31,616 nucleotides of DNA from a virus. The translations under genes and the position numbers were made by a program. Below, in pieces: positions 15,108 through 22,849 of the stretch. The notes below the pieces were generated by a model. The model was not told the DNA's origin. It ran no database searches and saw only the letters and a program-made list of their open reading frames with translations. Location: the IMG/VR virus record IMGVR_UViG_3300032435_000050, positions 1 to 31,616 of that record, one strand, 5' to 3'. Numbering within the stretch: the stretch's first letter is position 1; the number at the start of each line of letters is the position of its first letter.

Positions 15108-15137
15108 AAACCCCCTGCTCAAAAGGCAGGGGGTTTT
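15108..15137 (+). terminator. Intrinsic terminator after the major capsid gene
   Basis: AAACCCCCTGC (15108-15118) pairs perfectly with GCAGGGGGTTT (15126-15136) around a 7-base loop, and the stem ends in TTTTGTT. An 11-bp stem with eight G/C pairs and a T-tract is a textbook rho-independent terminator for the + strand. It begins 15 bases after the capsid stop. Confidence 0.93.
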
Positions 15138-15234
15138 GTTGGACATCTTTAACCCCCTCGCGCAGCAGACGGCCCTGTCCTGGCCGACGACATGCAGACG
15201 GTTGCGCGAATCTTGCATGTAAGGAACTTTTATC

Positions 15235-15690
15235 ATGGCTTCAACTACCTTCACAGGCCCAGTCACCTCCACCGCGGGGTTCATAGGCGCTGTTACTGGC
15301 AACGTCACAGGCAACATCGCCAACCCAGTAATCACCCACACGCCAACGGCTATCAACGCTACGGAGACAGCTACAGCAGCTCAAGTCGCTACCGGCTATA
15401 TCAAATCTACGTCTGCTGCGGGCACTACCATCACGCTGCCTACTGGCACGTTGCTGGGCGCGGCTCTTGGCGCGGTGCAGGGATCTGTGTTCAACCTAGT
15501 TATCGACAACACGGCAGGCGCCAGCACTGTGACCATCGCAGTCGCGGTAAACGGTATTCTGTCTGCGCTCGCTGCGGCTGAGGCTGGCGGCGCGGGCCTT
15601 TTGACAGTCCCTTCTGGTGCTACAGGCCAAGCACAATTCACCCTGATGTTCTCCAGCGCTACGGCCTACACCTTCACACGCACAGCGTAA
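15235..15690 (+). CDS. Beta-rich structural protein (fibre- or decoration-like)
   Basis: 151 residues, starting at ATG 15235 after TAAGGAA. The protein is Ala/Thr/Gly/Val-rich, with STTFTGPVTSTAGFIGAVTG at the start, a pattern common in phage fibre and decoration proteins, then a single beta domain (TTITLPTGTLLG...SVFNLVIDNTAG...VTIAVAVNG...FTLMFSSATAYTFTRT). The last part resembles domains in which a signal is read from amplitude-like strands of virion fibres; no binding residues can be named. It stands after the capsid terminator and begins a group of small virion-type genes. Probably a minor capsid or head-fibre protein. Confidence 0.7.
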   Translation: MASTTFTGPVTSTAGFIGAVTGNVTGNIANPVITHTPTAINATETATAAQVATGYIKSTSAAGTTITLPTGTLLGAALGAVQGSVFNLVIDNTAGASTVTIAVAVNGILSALAAAEAGGAGLLTVPSGATGQAQFTLMFSSATAYTFTRTA

Positions 15691-15701
15691 GGAGTACCAC
15701 A

Positions 15702-15965
15702 ATGTACGCAGATAAACTCGGCTACAAGCAGGTCGACAACGCCACTGCCATTATCAAGACCGGCCCGGCCGGCTTCTTTGGGCTTAGTGTTGTCGGCACC
15801 GGCGACGTAGCGGTGTACGATGGACTTAGTGCCAGTGGTACACTGCTCTACACCAAGACGGCCGCAGCAGTGGCGCTAACAGTAGACTTTGGTGGCAACG
15901 GCATCAGCTGCGCCTCAGGGCTTACTGTGGTTACCACAGGCGTCATCAACATTCTTTACACTTAA
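15702..15965 (+). CDS. Small beta-sandwich virion-type protein
   Basis: 87 residues, ATG 15702 preceded by TAAGGAG. Predicted all-beta, Gly/Ala/Thr-rich, with a FFGLSVVGTGDVAVYDG...GTLLYT...VDFGGNGISCASGLTVV pattern that I associate with small phage head-decoration proteins found next to capsid genes. A single Cys. It lies 11 bases after the preceding gene. Structural role is likely, exact site on the virion unknown. Confidence 0.7.
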   Translation: MYADKLGYKQVDNATAIIKTGPAGFFGLSVVGTGDVAVYDGLSASGTLLYTKTAAAVALTVDFGGNGISCASGLTVVTTGVINILYT

Positions 15966-15975
15966 GGGGAGCGTC

Positions 15976-16557
15976 ATGGGTGCAACACTTAGATACGTGA
16001 AAGAGTTTGAGTTCCCTTCCTACGGTAAGGTGAACGTGAAGGGGTATTCTCGTGGCGGTCCGGTTAAGAAGGCTGACGGAGGCTCTGTTAATCCCTCAGA
16101 CAACGAGCGAAAAAGGCTAATCGAAAAGCAACTTGGCATCAATCCCTCAGACAACGAGCGAAAAAGGCTAATGAAAAATCGATTTGGCATCAATCCCTCA
16201 GACAACGAGAGACAAATGCTACAAGCGGAGGCTGATGAAAAAGCGCAAAGATCTTCCACCCCTGACTTGGATGCTATGCGCAAGCGCTTTGGCGCTAATA
16301 TCTCGGACAAAGAGGCAGAAATGCTGCAAGAGGCGATGGATGAAAAGGCGCGCTCTAAAATCAAAGAGATGGGCTATGCAAGAGGCGGCGCAGTTAAGAA
16401 GGGCAAAGACGACTCCGCAAGCTGCCCCGTGCACATGGCAGGTATGAGCATGAAAGCCCGAGGCGGTGTGCCGGTCTCCAGCGGCGCTCCGCTGATAGCC
16501 ATGAAGAGTGGCGGCAAAGCTATGTTCGCCGGCGGTATGGTGAAAACCAAGAAGTAA
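15976..16557 (+). CDS. Repeat-containing Gly/Lys-rich protein, unknown
   Basis: 193 residues from ATG 15976 (AAGGGGAG at 15964-15971 is the ribosome site; an earlier in-frame ATG at 15889 lies inside the previous gene without a site). No known domain. Residues 39-89 hold three 17-residue repeats (NPSDNERKRLxxxxxGI), and a degenerate fourth copy (NISDKEAEML) follows near 109. Basic Gly-Gly peptides flank the repeats: YSRGGPVKKADGG (about 24-36), YARGGAVKK, KARGGVPV and FAGGMVK at the end. It has a C-P-x-H Cys-His pair in SCPVHMAGM. Very basic; possibly a nucleic-acid- or capsid-binding virion protein. Function unknown. Confidence 0.7.
   Translation: MGATLRYVKEFEFPSYGKVNVKGYSRGGPVKKADGGSVNPSDNERKRLIEKQLGINPSDNERKRLMKNRFGINPSDNERQMLQAEADEKAQRSSTPDLDAMRKRFGANISDKEAEMLQEAMDEKARSKIKEMGYARGGAVKKGKDDSASCPVHMAGMSMKARGGVPVSSGAPLIAMKSGGKAMFAGGMVKTKK
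16090..16242 (+). repeat. 51-bp tandem repeat, three copies
   Basis: Units start at 16090, 16141 and 16192. The first 31 bases of units 1 and 2 are identical; unit 3 has diverged after about 18 bases. Encodes the NPSDNER peptides. In frame. Confidence 0.9.
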
Positions 16558-16559
16558 TA

Positions 16560-16565
16560 TATAAT
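16560..16565 (+). promoter_or_regulatory. Candidate -10 box in the gap before the first adaptor gene
   Basis: TATAAT followed by C, in a 71-base gap. No acceptable -35 is seen at the usual distance. It is listed because two other gaps (12977, 23378) also carry TATAATC. Confidence 0.25.
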
Positions 16566-16628
16566 CATCGTCACCGAGGCGGGCTGCAATTAGCCGTGCC
16601 ATCTGACTATCCACTCAAGGATTAGAGC

Positions 16629-17609
16629 ATGACAGTTTCGGGCACAGTCAGTACGACGGTTTTCAACACCAACAGGGTAGTGGACACTGCCTTTCGGCGT
16701 TGTCGTTTGCCTGCGCAGGCCATAACGTCTGAGATGCAGCAGTACGCCCGGGACGCCCTCTACCTCTGGCTTTCCCAACTCGCCAACTCCCGTCCTCCTT
16801 CTTGGTGCATTGAACGCCTCGTGCTACCGATGTATGCCGGCCAGCCGGCGGTTACGCTGCCTATTGGTACGGTAGATGTGCTAAACCTCAATTACCGCGT
16901 GCTGCAGGCCCTCGAGCCCGTAGTGGTAACTACCACCTCTAGCTACACCGCAGACTTCACTGACGAGGCGCCGGTGGTATCTGTAGGAGTTAAGTGGCTG
17001 GCTACTTCTCCAGCCCTAACTTTCTCAGTGTCTGACGACAATATAGCCTGGACAGTAGTTGGCACTCAAGCGGCGGGAACGTTGGCCGGTGAGTGGTCAT
17101 GGACTGATATCTCTCAGGTTAATGCTTACCGATACTTCCGCGTAGTCGCCGCAACCCCCATCAGCTACAGTGAGTTGATACTGGGCAATATGCCCCAAGA
17201 GATACCGATGGGACTGCTTAACAGGGACAGCTTCACCGCTCAGAGCAACAAGACCATGCAGTCCCGGCCTGTGACTTACTGGTACCAGCGTGACCGTGTC
17301 AATCCTATTTTAAATCTCTGGCCTGCGCCTAACCCTGCCGCTGAGGGCCATCAGCTCATCGTCTGGCGTCACAGGCATATCATGGATGTGGGCACGTTGC
17401 AGCAAGAAATTGAAGTGCCACAGCACTGGATGGAGGCGCTGGTTGCGGGCCTAGCTGACAGGCTAGCTCAGGAGACGCCTGCGGTTGACGCGGCCTTGAT
17501 GCCTCTGCTTGCCCAGCGCGGCGCGATGGCGCTGCAAGATGCGTGGACAGGCGACGGAGACGGTTCACCAACATATTATCAGCCGCAGATATCTGCGTAT
17601 ACGGCATGA
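16629..17609 (+). CDS. Head-tail adaptor-like protein with an inserted beta domain
   Basis: 326 residues, AAGGA spaced before ATG 16629. The ends look like a podoviral adaptor/connector: an N-terminal helical part (TNRVVDTAFRRCRLPAQ, then MQQYARDALYLWLSQLAN), a strand-rich part with VTLPIGTVDVLNLNYR, and a C-terminal part with TYWYQRDRVNPILNLWPAPN and helical HWMEALVAGLADRLAQETP. Between about residues 100 and 180 there is a beta-sandwich-like insert (LTFSVSDDNIAWTVVGTQ, then WTDIS...YRYFRVV) that resembles an F5/8 type C or galactose-binding-like domain. No Ca2+ site can be named. Likely joins portal and tail; the insert may be exposed. Its stop codon overlaps the next ATG (ATGA). Confidence 0.7.
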   Translation: MTVSGTVSTTVFNTNRVVDTAFRRCRLPAQAITSEMQQYARDALYLWLSQLANSRPPSWCIERLVLPMYAGQPAVTLPIGTVDVLNLNYRVLQALEPVVVTTTSSYTADFTDEAPVVSVGVKWLATSPALTFSVSDDNIAWTVVGTQAAGTLAGEWSWTDISQVNAYRYFRVVAATPISYSELILGNMPQEIPMGLLNRDSFTAQSNKTMQSRPVTYWYQRDRVNPILNLWPAPNPAAEGHQLIVWRHRHIMDVGTLQQEIEVPQHWMEALVAGLADRLAQETPAVDAALMPLLAQRGAMALQDAWTGDGDGSPTYYQPQISAYTA

Positions 17610-17908
17610 GCCTCTACCTCGACACCACTGGCAATAGCACATACGGCATAGCGCTCTGCGCCAGGTGTTCGCGCAAGTACCCGATGGGTGAGTTGTATTC
17701 AGACCCTAACTCCCCTGCTTTGATGGTATGCAAGGAAGACTTGGATGTGCTAGACCCCTATCGCCTGGCTGCACGCACTGGTGAAAACATCGTGCTGCCT
17801 TTTGTGCGGCCTGATACTAATATCGCTACAAACCCTTCTGGCTTGATGACGCAAGACGATGACAGCTTCATCACAACCGACGACGGTGAAGGATACATCG
17901 TACCATGA
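17606..17908 (+). CDS. Small Cys-motif (zinc-ribbon-like) protein
   Basis: 100 residues from ATG 17606, whose first bases overlap the previous stop (ATGA). An N-terminal CARCSRKYPMGEL (C18, C21) and a later C42 with KEDLD form a CxxC-x20-CxxD pattern, a possible zinc ribbon with Asp as fourth ligand. The C-terminal half is acidic and Thr-rich (DDDSFITTDDGEGYIVP). Such small proteins are often found between adaptor and fibre genes; the job is unknown. ATGA overlap with the fibre gene downstream points to coupled translation. The upstream in-frame extension to 17543 reads from within the adaptor gene and has no site, so I reject it. Confidence 0.7.
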   Translation: MSLYLDTTGNSTYGIALCARCSRKYPMGELYSDPNSPALMVCKEDLDVLDPYRLAARTGENIVLPFVRPDTNIATNPSGLMTQDDDSFITTDDGEGYIVP

Positions 17909-19296
17909 GCATCCCTAGCAACAGCATACCCACCAAGCTTCTGCAACTGCCGGAAGACCCTGCACCATCTACCACCGGGTATTTGATGTATTCTCGGGGC
18001 GGGGTGACCTACAAAGTCCTGACATCAGATTTGATAACTGCTGCCGGCACAATTCCGTCGAGTCGGCAGATCATAGCCGGTACAGGCATGACGGGTGGCG
18101 GTGACCTATCGGCCAATCGCACTCTAAGCATCGCTGCAGGAGGAGTAGGGCCAACCCAACTTGCATCTACCGGGGTTACTCCTGGAGTATACGGCAGCGC
18201 AAGCAACGTGCCACAGGTCACTGTGGATGCTCAGGGTCGGGTTACGTCTGCCAGCAACATACCTTTCTCCGTTACAGGCTTCGTGCCCGACTCCCGGCAA
18301 GTGATTGCAGGCACCGGCTTGACAGGCGGAGGCACTTTATCCGCTGACCGAACCTTCTATGTTGACTTGGCCACCGCCATGCCCTTGTCAGTCAATGACA
18401 CTGGGGTAGTTGGTGTTAGTTCCAAATCGGCGCGTCAAGATCACAGACACCCTGCCATTGAACTGGCGGATGACACTCAGGTCAATGGCCTGCTTGGGCT
18501 GGATAGCGGTGGTACGGCGAAAAGTTTAGTGGCTGCTGCAGGCGCTCCAATCTACTCCGGGGCCGATGGACTCTATGTCGGCACTGCGGGTCTTGTAGGG
18601 CAAGTTGTGGTATCCGGCGGAGCAGGGGCGCCCACATGGGATAATGTGGCGCTGATTGGTGCCCAAAGTGCTAATGTTTTCTACGCAGGGCCATCAACCG
18701 GGCCCGCAGCGCCTGTAAGCTTCCGAACTGTAGTTGCAGCTGACATACCTACCCTTAACCAGGATAGCTCTGGAAGCGCAGGATCGCTGAAGTCTACTGC
18801 TACTACAGGCAAGCTGACGGTAACTGGCCCAGGAGCCGCTGCGACGCGTGCAATGACCGTACCGGATGCGGACTTTACAGTCGCTACGGGCGGAGGTGTT
18901 ATAACAGGCACCTCTAGCGGCACCAACACGGGCGACAATCCAGGCGTCACCTCTGTCACGGGAACCGCACCTATAGCTTCTAGTGGCGGCAACACCCCGG
19001 CTATTAGCTTGAACGACACGGCAGTCACGCCGGGCAGCTGGGGTTCTGCTACCGCGTCGGCGCAAATCACGCTCAACGCCAAAGGGCTTGCAACGGCGGC
19101 ATCTAACGTCACCATCACCCCGGCAGTTGGCAGCATCACAGGGTTAGGGACTAATGTGGCAACAGCGCTTGGTGTTGCGATAGGCTCTGCGGGCGCACCT
19201 GTATTGTTCAACGGCGTGGGTGGAACTCCGTCTTCTTTCACTTTAACTAATGCTACCGGGCAAATTGTGGCCGGAATTTCAGGAGGAACCTTTTAA
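17905..19296 (+). CDS. Tail fibre-like protein, first fibre gene
   Basis: 463 residues, ATG 17905 overlapping the previous stop. Typical of trimeric phage fibres: Gly/Thr/Ser/Ala-rich, no enzyme motifs, and two copies of an IAGTGxTGGGxLSAxRT module (about 57-72 and 132-147) that recurs in many fibre proteins. A KSARQDHRHP segment near 175-182 has the DHxHP His motif seen in fibre shafts and tips; metal binding is possible. The middle is beta-rich and repetitive, the end carries GTPSSFTLTNATG and closes with GGTF just before TAATG of the next gene. It probably forms part of the receptor-binding apparatus. N-terminal LPEDPAPSTTGYLMYSRGG may attach it to the virion. Confidence 0.8.
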   Translation: MSIPSNSIPTKLLQLPEDPAPSTTGYLMYSRGGVTYKVLTSDLITAAGTIPSSRQIIAGTGMTGGGDLSANRTLSIAAGGVGPTQLASTGVTPGVYGSASNVPQVTVDAQGRVTSASNIPFSVTGFVPDSRQVIAGTGLTGGGTLSADRTFYVDLATAMPLSVNDTGVVGVSSKSARQDHRHPAIELADDTQVNGLLGLDSGGTAKSLVAAAGAPIYSGADGLYVGTAGLVGQVVVSGGAGAPTWDNVALIGAQSANVFYAGPSTGPAAPVSFRTVVAADIPTLNQDSSGSAGSLKSTATTGKLTVTGPGAAATRAMTVPDADFTVATGGGVITGTSSGTNTGDNPGVTSVTGTAPIASSGGNTPAISLNDTAVTPGSWGSATASAQITLNAKGLATAASNVTITPAVGSITGLGTNVATALGVAIGSAGAPVLFNGVGGTPSSFTLTNATGQIVAGISGGTF

Positions 19297-21773
19297 TGGC
19301 TGCAACAAATTTCACGCCCATAATTTTATATAACACTGCCACTGCGGCTCTAGAGCCATCAGCGGTTAATTTAGATGATGGCGAATTGGCACTTAATCGA
19401 CTCGACGAGAAGCTTTACTTCAAGAACTCCGCCGGTACGGTCAAACTCCTCGCCCACTCTGCGGCAGCTACAGGCACGGTATCGTCAGTGTCGGTTGTAA
19501 CCGCGAACGGACTTTCGGGTTCGGTAGCTACTGCCACTACTACCCCTGCAATTACGCTGACTGTGGGGGCTATCAATCTAGCTACAGCAACAGCTTACCC
19601 CGGCACATCTGCTCTTGTCACAGTCGGCGCACTAAACGCAGGCAGCATCACCAGCGGCTTCGGCTCGATTGATATTGGAGGGGATGCGCTGACTGCGGGG
19701 GCTGTGACGGCTACTACGGTTACGGCTAGTGGTGCGGCAACAGTGGGCGCAGGCCTAGCAGTCACAGGCACAGTAACCTCCACAACCGACGCAACCCTAT
19801 CAGGCGTGCGAGTAGGAAAAGGCGCTGGAGAAATAGCGTCTAACACAGCTAGCGGCGCAGCCGCACTTCAAAACAACACCACAGGCTACGACAACACAGC
19901 TAGCGGGTTTCAGGCACTTTACTTCAACACCACAGGCAACAGTAATACAGCTAGCGGACGAAACGCACTTCAGAGCAACACCACAGGCTACGACAACACA
20001 GCTAGCGGGAGCGACGCACTCTATAGCAACACCACAGGCAACGACAACACAGCTACCGGGTTTCAGGCACTTTACTTCAACACCACAGGCAACAGTAATA
20101 CAGCTAGCGGGATGAACGCACTCCTGTACAACACTACTGGCAGCACCAACACGGCTAGCGGGGTGAACGCACTCCTGAGCAACACCACAGGCAGCAGCAA
20201 CACAGCTAGCGGGCAGAGCGCACTCCTAAACAATACCACAGGCAACTACAACACAGCCAGCGGGATTAACGCACTCCTGAGCAACACCACAGGCAACGAG
20301 AATACAGCTAGCGGGGTAAACGCACTCTTTAGCAACACCACAGGCACTCAAAACACAGCTAGCGGGGTGAACACACTCTACTACAACACAACAGGTAGCG
20401 GAAACACAGCCAGCGGGCATAGCGCACTCTACAACAACACCACAGGCGGCAGCAATACAGCTAGCGGCGTAAGCGCACTCCAAGCTAACACCACAGGCAC
20501 TCAAAACACAGCTATCGGGTTAAACGCACTCCTCAGCAATACCACAGGCAACTACAACACAGCTAGCGGGGTGAACGCACTCTATAGCAACACCACAGGC
20601 ACTAACAACACAGCTAGCGGGGTAAACGCACTCCAGAACAACACCACAGGCATTCAAAACACAGCTAGCGGGGTAAGCGCACTTCAGAACAACACCACAG
20701 GCAACAACAACACAGCTAGTGGGTATCAAGCACGACTTGGTTCAGCTGCTGCAAGTTCAAGCACGGTAGCTGTGGGTTATCGAGCTATGTATTTACTTAG
20801 CGCAACTACTGCTGATGCCACAGGTTCGGTAGCTGTGGGGGCTAACGCCCTAGCAGCCACCCAATCAACCGTAGCAAATTTGTCGGGTAACACAGCGGTT
20901 GGGCGTAGTGCGCTTGAAATTTACTCCAACACAGTCGGCGCAGTTTCGGATAACGTGGCAATTGGCGATAGCGCCCTAGCTTCTAACTCTGCTACAACTA
21001 GTACTATTCAATTTAACGTCGCAGTCGGTAAAGAGGCGTTGACGGTAAACATAGCTTCAAACAACACAGCAGTAGGCTACCGATCACTTTTTGCCAACAC
21101 CACAGGCAGCGACAACACAGCTAGCGGGTACTTCGCACTCCTGTACAACACCACAGGCATTCAAAACACAGCTAGCGGCGTAAGCGCACTCCAGAACAAC
21201 ACCACAGGTGCCAACAACACAGCTAGCGGGCTGAACGCCCTTGCTAACAACACCACAGCCAGCAACAACACAGCCATCGGGAATTCCGCACTCTACTCCA
21301 ACACCACAGGCAGCGGAAACACAGCGCTCAACCCATTAAATTCAGCAGGCAGTTACGCCCCCGTCTTTAACCCGACCACTCAAAATAATCGGTTCTGCAT
21401 GGGGTCTACGGCTGTCACGGATGCCTACATTCAGGTGGCTTGGACAGTGGTTTCAGATGCTCGGGACAAGACCAACTTTGCGCCTGTACCGCACGGCTTG
21501 GAGTTTGTTAAAGCGTTGCAACCCACGGCGTACCAATTCCGCACTGCACGGGACTCTGAGGAAACCAATGGCCGCGTGCGTTACGGCTTTAAAGCTCAAG
21601 ACGTGCTGGCGCTTGAGGGTTCTAACCCTGTCATCGTTGACAACGAAGACGAAAACAAACTGCGGATGATTGATACCGCTCTGATTCCTGTTTTGGTCAA
21701 GGCTATCCAAGAGCAACAAGCCCTTATTGAATCTCTCACAACCCGCCTCACGGCATTAGAAAGTAACCCATGA
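19296..21773 (+). CDS. Beta-roll tail fibre with S74 self-cleaving chaperone
   Basis: 825-residue trimeric fibre, second fibre gene. Residues 1-193: N-terminal region with VNLDDGELALNRLDEKLYFKN, a common virion-attachment signature. Residues 194-482: seventeen 17-residue repeats of the form NTTGxxNTASGxxALxx, like YadA-type left-handed beta-roll repeats. Then degenerate SVAVGANALA, NTAVGYRSL and VAIGDSALA motifs and four more repeats (601-668). C-terminus: intramolecular chaperone of endosialidase (peptidase S74), with SDARDK at 720-725. S720 and K725 have the same spacing as the Ser911/Lys916 dyad of the K1F endosialidase, so self-cleavage before S720 would free a ~106-residue chaperone. A heptad-like ALIESLTTRLTALES ends it. 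TAATG couples it to the first fibre gene; AGGAGG lies just before. Confidence 0.9.
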   Translation: MAATNFTPIILYNTATAALEPSAVNLDDGELALNRLDEKLYFKNSAGTVKLLAHSAAATGTVSSVSVVTANGLSGSVATATTTPAITLTVGAINLATATAYPGTSALVTVGALNAGSITSGFGSIDIGGDALTAGAVTATTVTASGAATVGAGLAVTGTVTSTTDATLSGVRVGKGAGEIASNTASGAAALQNNTTGYDNTASGFQALYFNTTGNSNTASGRNALQSNTTGYDNTASGSDALYSNTTGNDNTATGFQALYFNTTGNSNTASGMNALLYNTTGSTNTASGVNALLSNTTGSSNTASGQSALLNNTTGNYNTASGINALLSNTTGNENTASGVNALFSNTTGTQNTASGVNTLYYNTTGSGNTASGHSALYNNTTGGSNTASGVSALQANTTGTQNTAIGLNALLSNTTGNYNTASGVNALYSNTTGTNNTASGVNALQNNTTGIQNTASGVSALQNNTTGNNNTASGYQARLGSAAASSSTVAVGYRAMYLLSATTADATGSVAVGANALAATQSTVANLSGNTAVGRSALEIYSNTVGAVSDNVAIGDSALASNSATTSTIQFNVAVGKEALTVNIASNNTAVGYRSLFANTTGSDNTASGYFALLYNTTGIQNTASGVSALQNNTTGANNTASGLNALANNTTASNNTAIGNSALYSNTTGSGNTALNPLNSAGSYAPVFNPTTQNNRFCMGSTAVTDAYIQVAWTVVSDARDKTNFAPVPHGLEFVKALQPTAYQFRTARDSEETNGRVRYGFKAQDVLALEGSNPVIVDNEDENKLRMIDTALIPVLVKAIQEQQALIESLTTRLTALESNP
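19875..20741 (+). repeat. 51-bp tandem repeat, seventeen copies, in the fibre gene
   Basis: Seventeen head-to-tail 51-bp units encode NTTGxxNTASGxxALxx. Codons are strongly conserved (AAC ACC ACA GGC ... AAC ACA GCT AGC GGG), so the copies were spread or corrected recently; variable positions are confined to two to five residues per unit. Confidence 0.95.
21096..21299 (+). repeat. Second block of 51-bp repeats, four copies
   Basis: Four more units of the same 51-bp repeat follow about 350 bases of degenerate, YadA-like motifs, with a partial fifth from 21300. The units are as similar to the main block as the main block is to itself. Confidence 0.93.
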
Positions 21774-21982
21774 TTATTGAAACCACACCTGAGCAAATCG
21801 CAAAGCACTACTCCGCAGCTATGGACAGTGTGAACCTAATTAACGCACTGAAAGCAAAACCTGTTTTGGATGTTGAAGAGACAGGCACAATGGCCCGCAA
21901 CCAAGAACATCTGGTCATTATGCTAGCTAAGGACTATTGGACGGATGAAGACCTAACACCCTTGCAAAACGCCGCTGACTGA
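21770..21982 (+). CDS. Small protein after the fibre gene, unknown
   Basis: 70 residues, ATG 21770 overlapping the fibre stop (ATGA). Two predicted helices: an N-terminal TPEQIAKHYSAAMDSVNLIN and a second EHLVIMLAKDYWTDEDLTPL. No signal peptide or membrane segment. Small helical proteins of this kind after S74 fibres may be fibre assembly factors, but I recognise no family. It precedes the lysis genes by 9 bases. Confidence 0.65.
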   Translation: MIIETTPEQIAKHYSAAMDSVNLINALKAKPVLDVEETGTMARNQEHLVIMLAKDYWTDEDLTPLQNAAD

Positions 21983-21991
21983 GGCAACCCC

Positions 21992-22213
21992 ATGATCGCC
22001 ATCGACAAACAAGCCCACTTCCTCGGCGGGATAAGTCTAGCAGCCCTAGCCATGCCCTTCGGTATCTGGTACGCCATAGCAGCTCCTATCATTGGTGGTG
22101 CAGCAAAGGAGGCATACGACAGCACTGGCAGGGGCAACGTGGAGCTTGCTGACTTCCTCTACACCGTAGCTGGTGGTGCGGTGTTTGTTGGGTGGATACT
22201 GCTTTTGAAATAA
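21992..22213 (+). CDS. Small membrane protein, lysis region
   Basis: 73 residues with two hydrophobic segments (about 11-37 and 55-72) joined by a polar KEAYDSTGRGNVELADF loop. The pattern HFLGG ... GGAAKEAYD resembles YfiM-like or phage small membrane proteins, in which a conserved His, KExYD and a GxxExxD element recur. GAGGCAACCCC precedes ATG 21992. It sits at the head of the lysis cassette, so a holin-related or envelope role is possible; not certain. Confidence 0.65.
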   Translation: MIAIDKQAHFLGGISLAALAMPFGIWYAIAAPIIGGAAKEAYDSTGRGNVELADFLYTVAGGAVFVGWILLLK

Positions 22214-22255
22214 CGACGCTGCGGACGTAGCGCGAGTAACAACGATTGGACTACC

Positions 22256-22504
22256 ATGACCGCAGAAGAACGTGCAGAACTTGTCGCTGACATTATCTCA
22301 GCCATCCACGCAGCCACGCCTCCGATCACAGAGGATGAAACACGCTGGGTACGGCAGGCCATACAGCTACAGTGCGACCGGGCCAAGTTCCGCAAGGCTA
22401 TCATCGAAAAGACACTTGCAGGCTTGATTTGGGCGGCACTTGCAGGACTGGGATATATGTTTATCGACTGGGCAACGTTGCACGGACTTAGGAAATGGTC
22501 ATAA
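22256..22504 (+). CDS. Holin-like protein with one membrane segment
   Basis: 82 residues: a helical, charged N-terminus (MTAEERAELVADIISAI), a short amphipathic stretch ending KFRKAIIEKTL, then one hydrophobic segment (about 53-71, GLIWAALAGLGYMFI) and a basic tail. Such N-out polar proteins with one C-terminal helix occur next to endolysins as holins or antiholins. ATG 22256 lies after a 42-base gap; the stop TAA abuts the GTG of the endolysin. Family not certain. Confidence 0.6.
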   Translation: MTAEERAELVADIISAIHAATPPITEDETRWVRQAIQLQCDRAKFRKAIIEKTLAGLIWAALAGLGYMFIDWATLHGLRKWS

Positions 22505-22849
22505 GTGGCTACGCTACGCACCACCCAGTCCGAATTCGCTGCGCTGATACCGAGCCTGATAAACAAGGCGCTGGAGCTAGGGTACGAGGTTACCTTGGGC
22601 GACGCTTATCGTGATCCAAGGGTGCATGGTGCACTGGGCGTGAAGATGGGGTATGGGCACTCCAGCAGCGGCCACAAGAACCGTCTTGCTATCGACCTCA
22701 ACCTGTTCAAAGACGGGGTGTTCCAGCAAAGCACTGAGGCGCATCAGGGTCTAGGCGAGTGGTGGGAGCTTCAGCATCCCAAGGCACGTTGGGGCGGGCG
22801 CTTCAACGACGGTAATCATTACAGTTTTGAACACGGAGGTATTAAATGA
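22505..22849 (+). CDS. M15 family endolysin (L-alanyl-D-glutamate-type peptidase)
   Basis: 114-residue peptidase that cuts cell-wall peptide bonds. Zinc site motif SGHKNRLAID (S55, H57, D64) matches the M15 SxHxxGxAxD-type motif, with the third ligand probably H105 in DGNHYSFEH. LGDAYRDP (31-38) and WGGRFNDGNH (96-105) are typical of the phage VanY/CwlK-like subfamily. Length is normal for single-domain phage copies; there is no signal peptide or wall-binding domain, so it needs a holin to reach its substrate. Starts at GTG 22505 directly after the previous stop, and overlaps the holin gene by 4 bases (ATGA). Confidence 0.93.
   Translation: MATLRTTQSEFAALIPSLINKALELGYEVTLGDAYRDPRVHGALGVKMGYGHSSSGHKNRLAIDLNLFKDGVFQQSTEAHQGLGEWWELQHPKARWGGRFNDGNHYSFEHGGIK

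Noticed and set aside
18681-19241. Leftward 186-codon frame opposite the first fibre gene
   Set aside because: Pro/Val/Ala-rich shadow of a biased coding strand; no site, no neighbours on that strand.
20226-20729. Leftward Cys/Val-rich frames opposite the fibre repeats
   Set aside because: Reverse-strand shadows of the 51-bp repeats, open because the repeat unit lacks stops in that frame.
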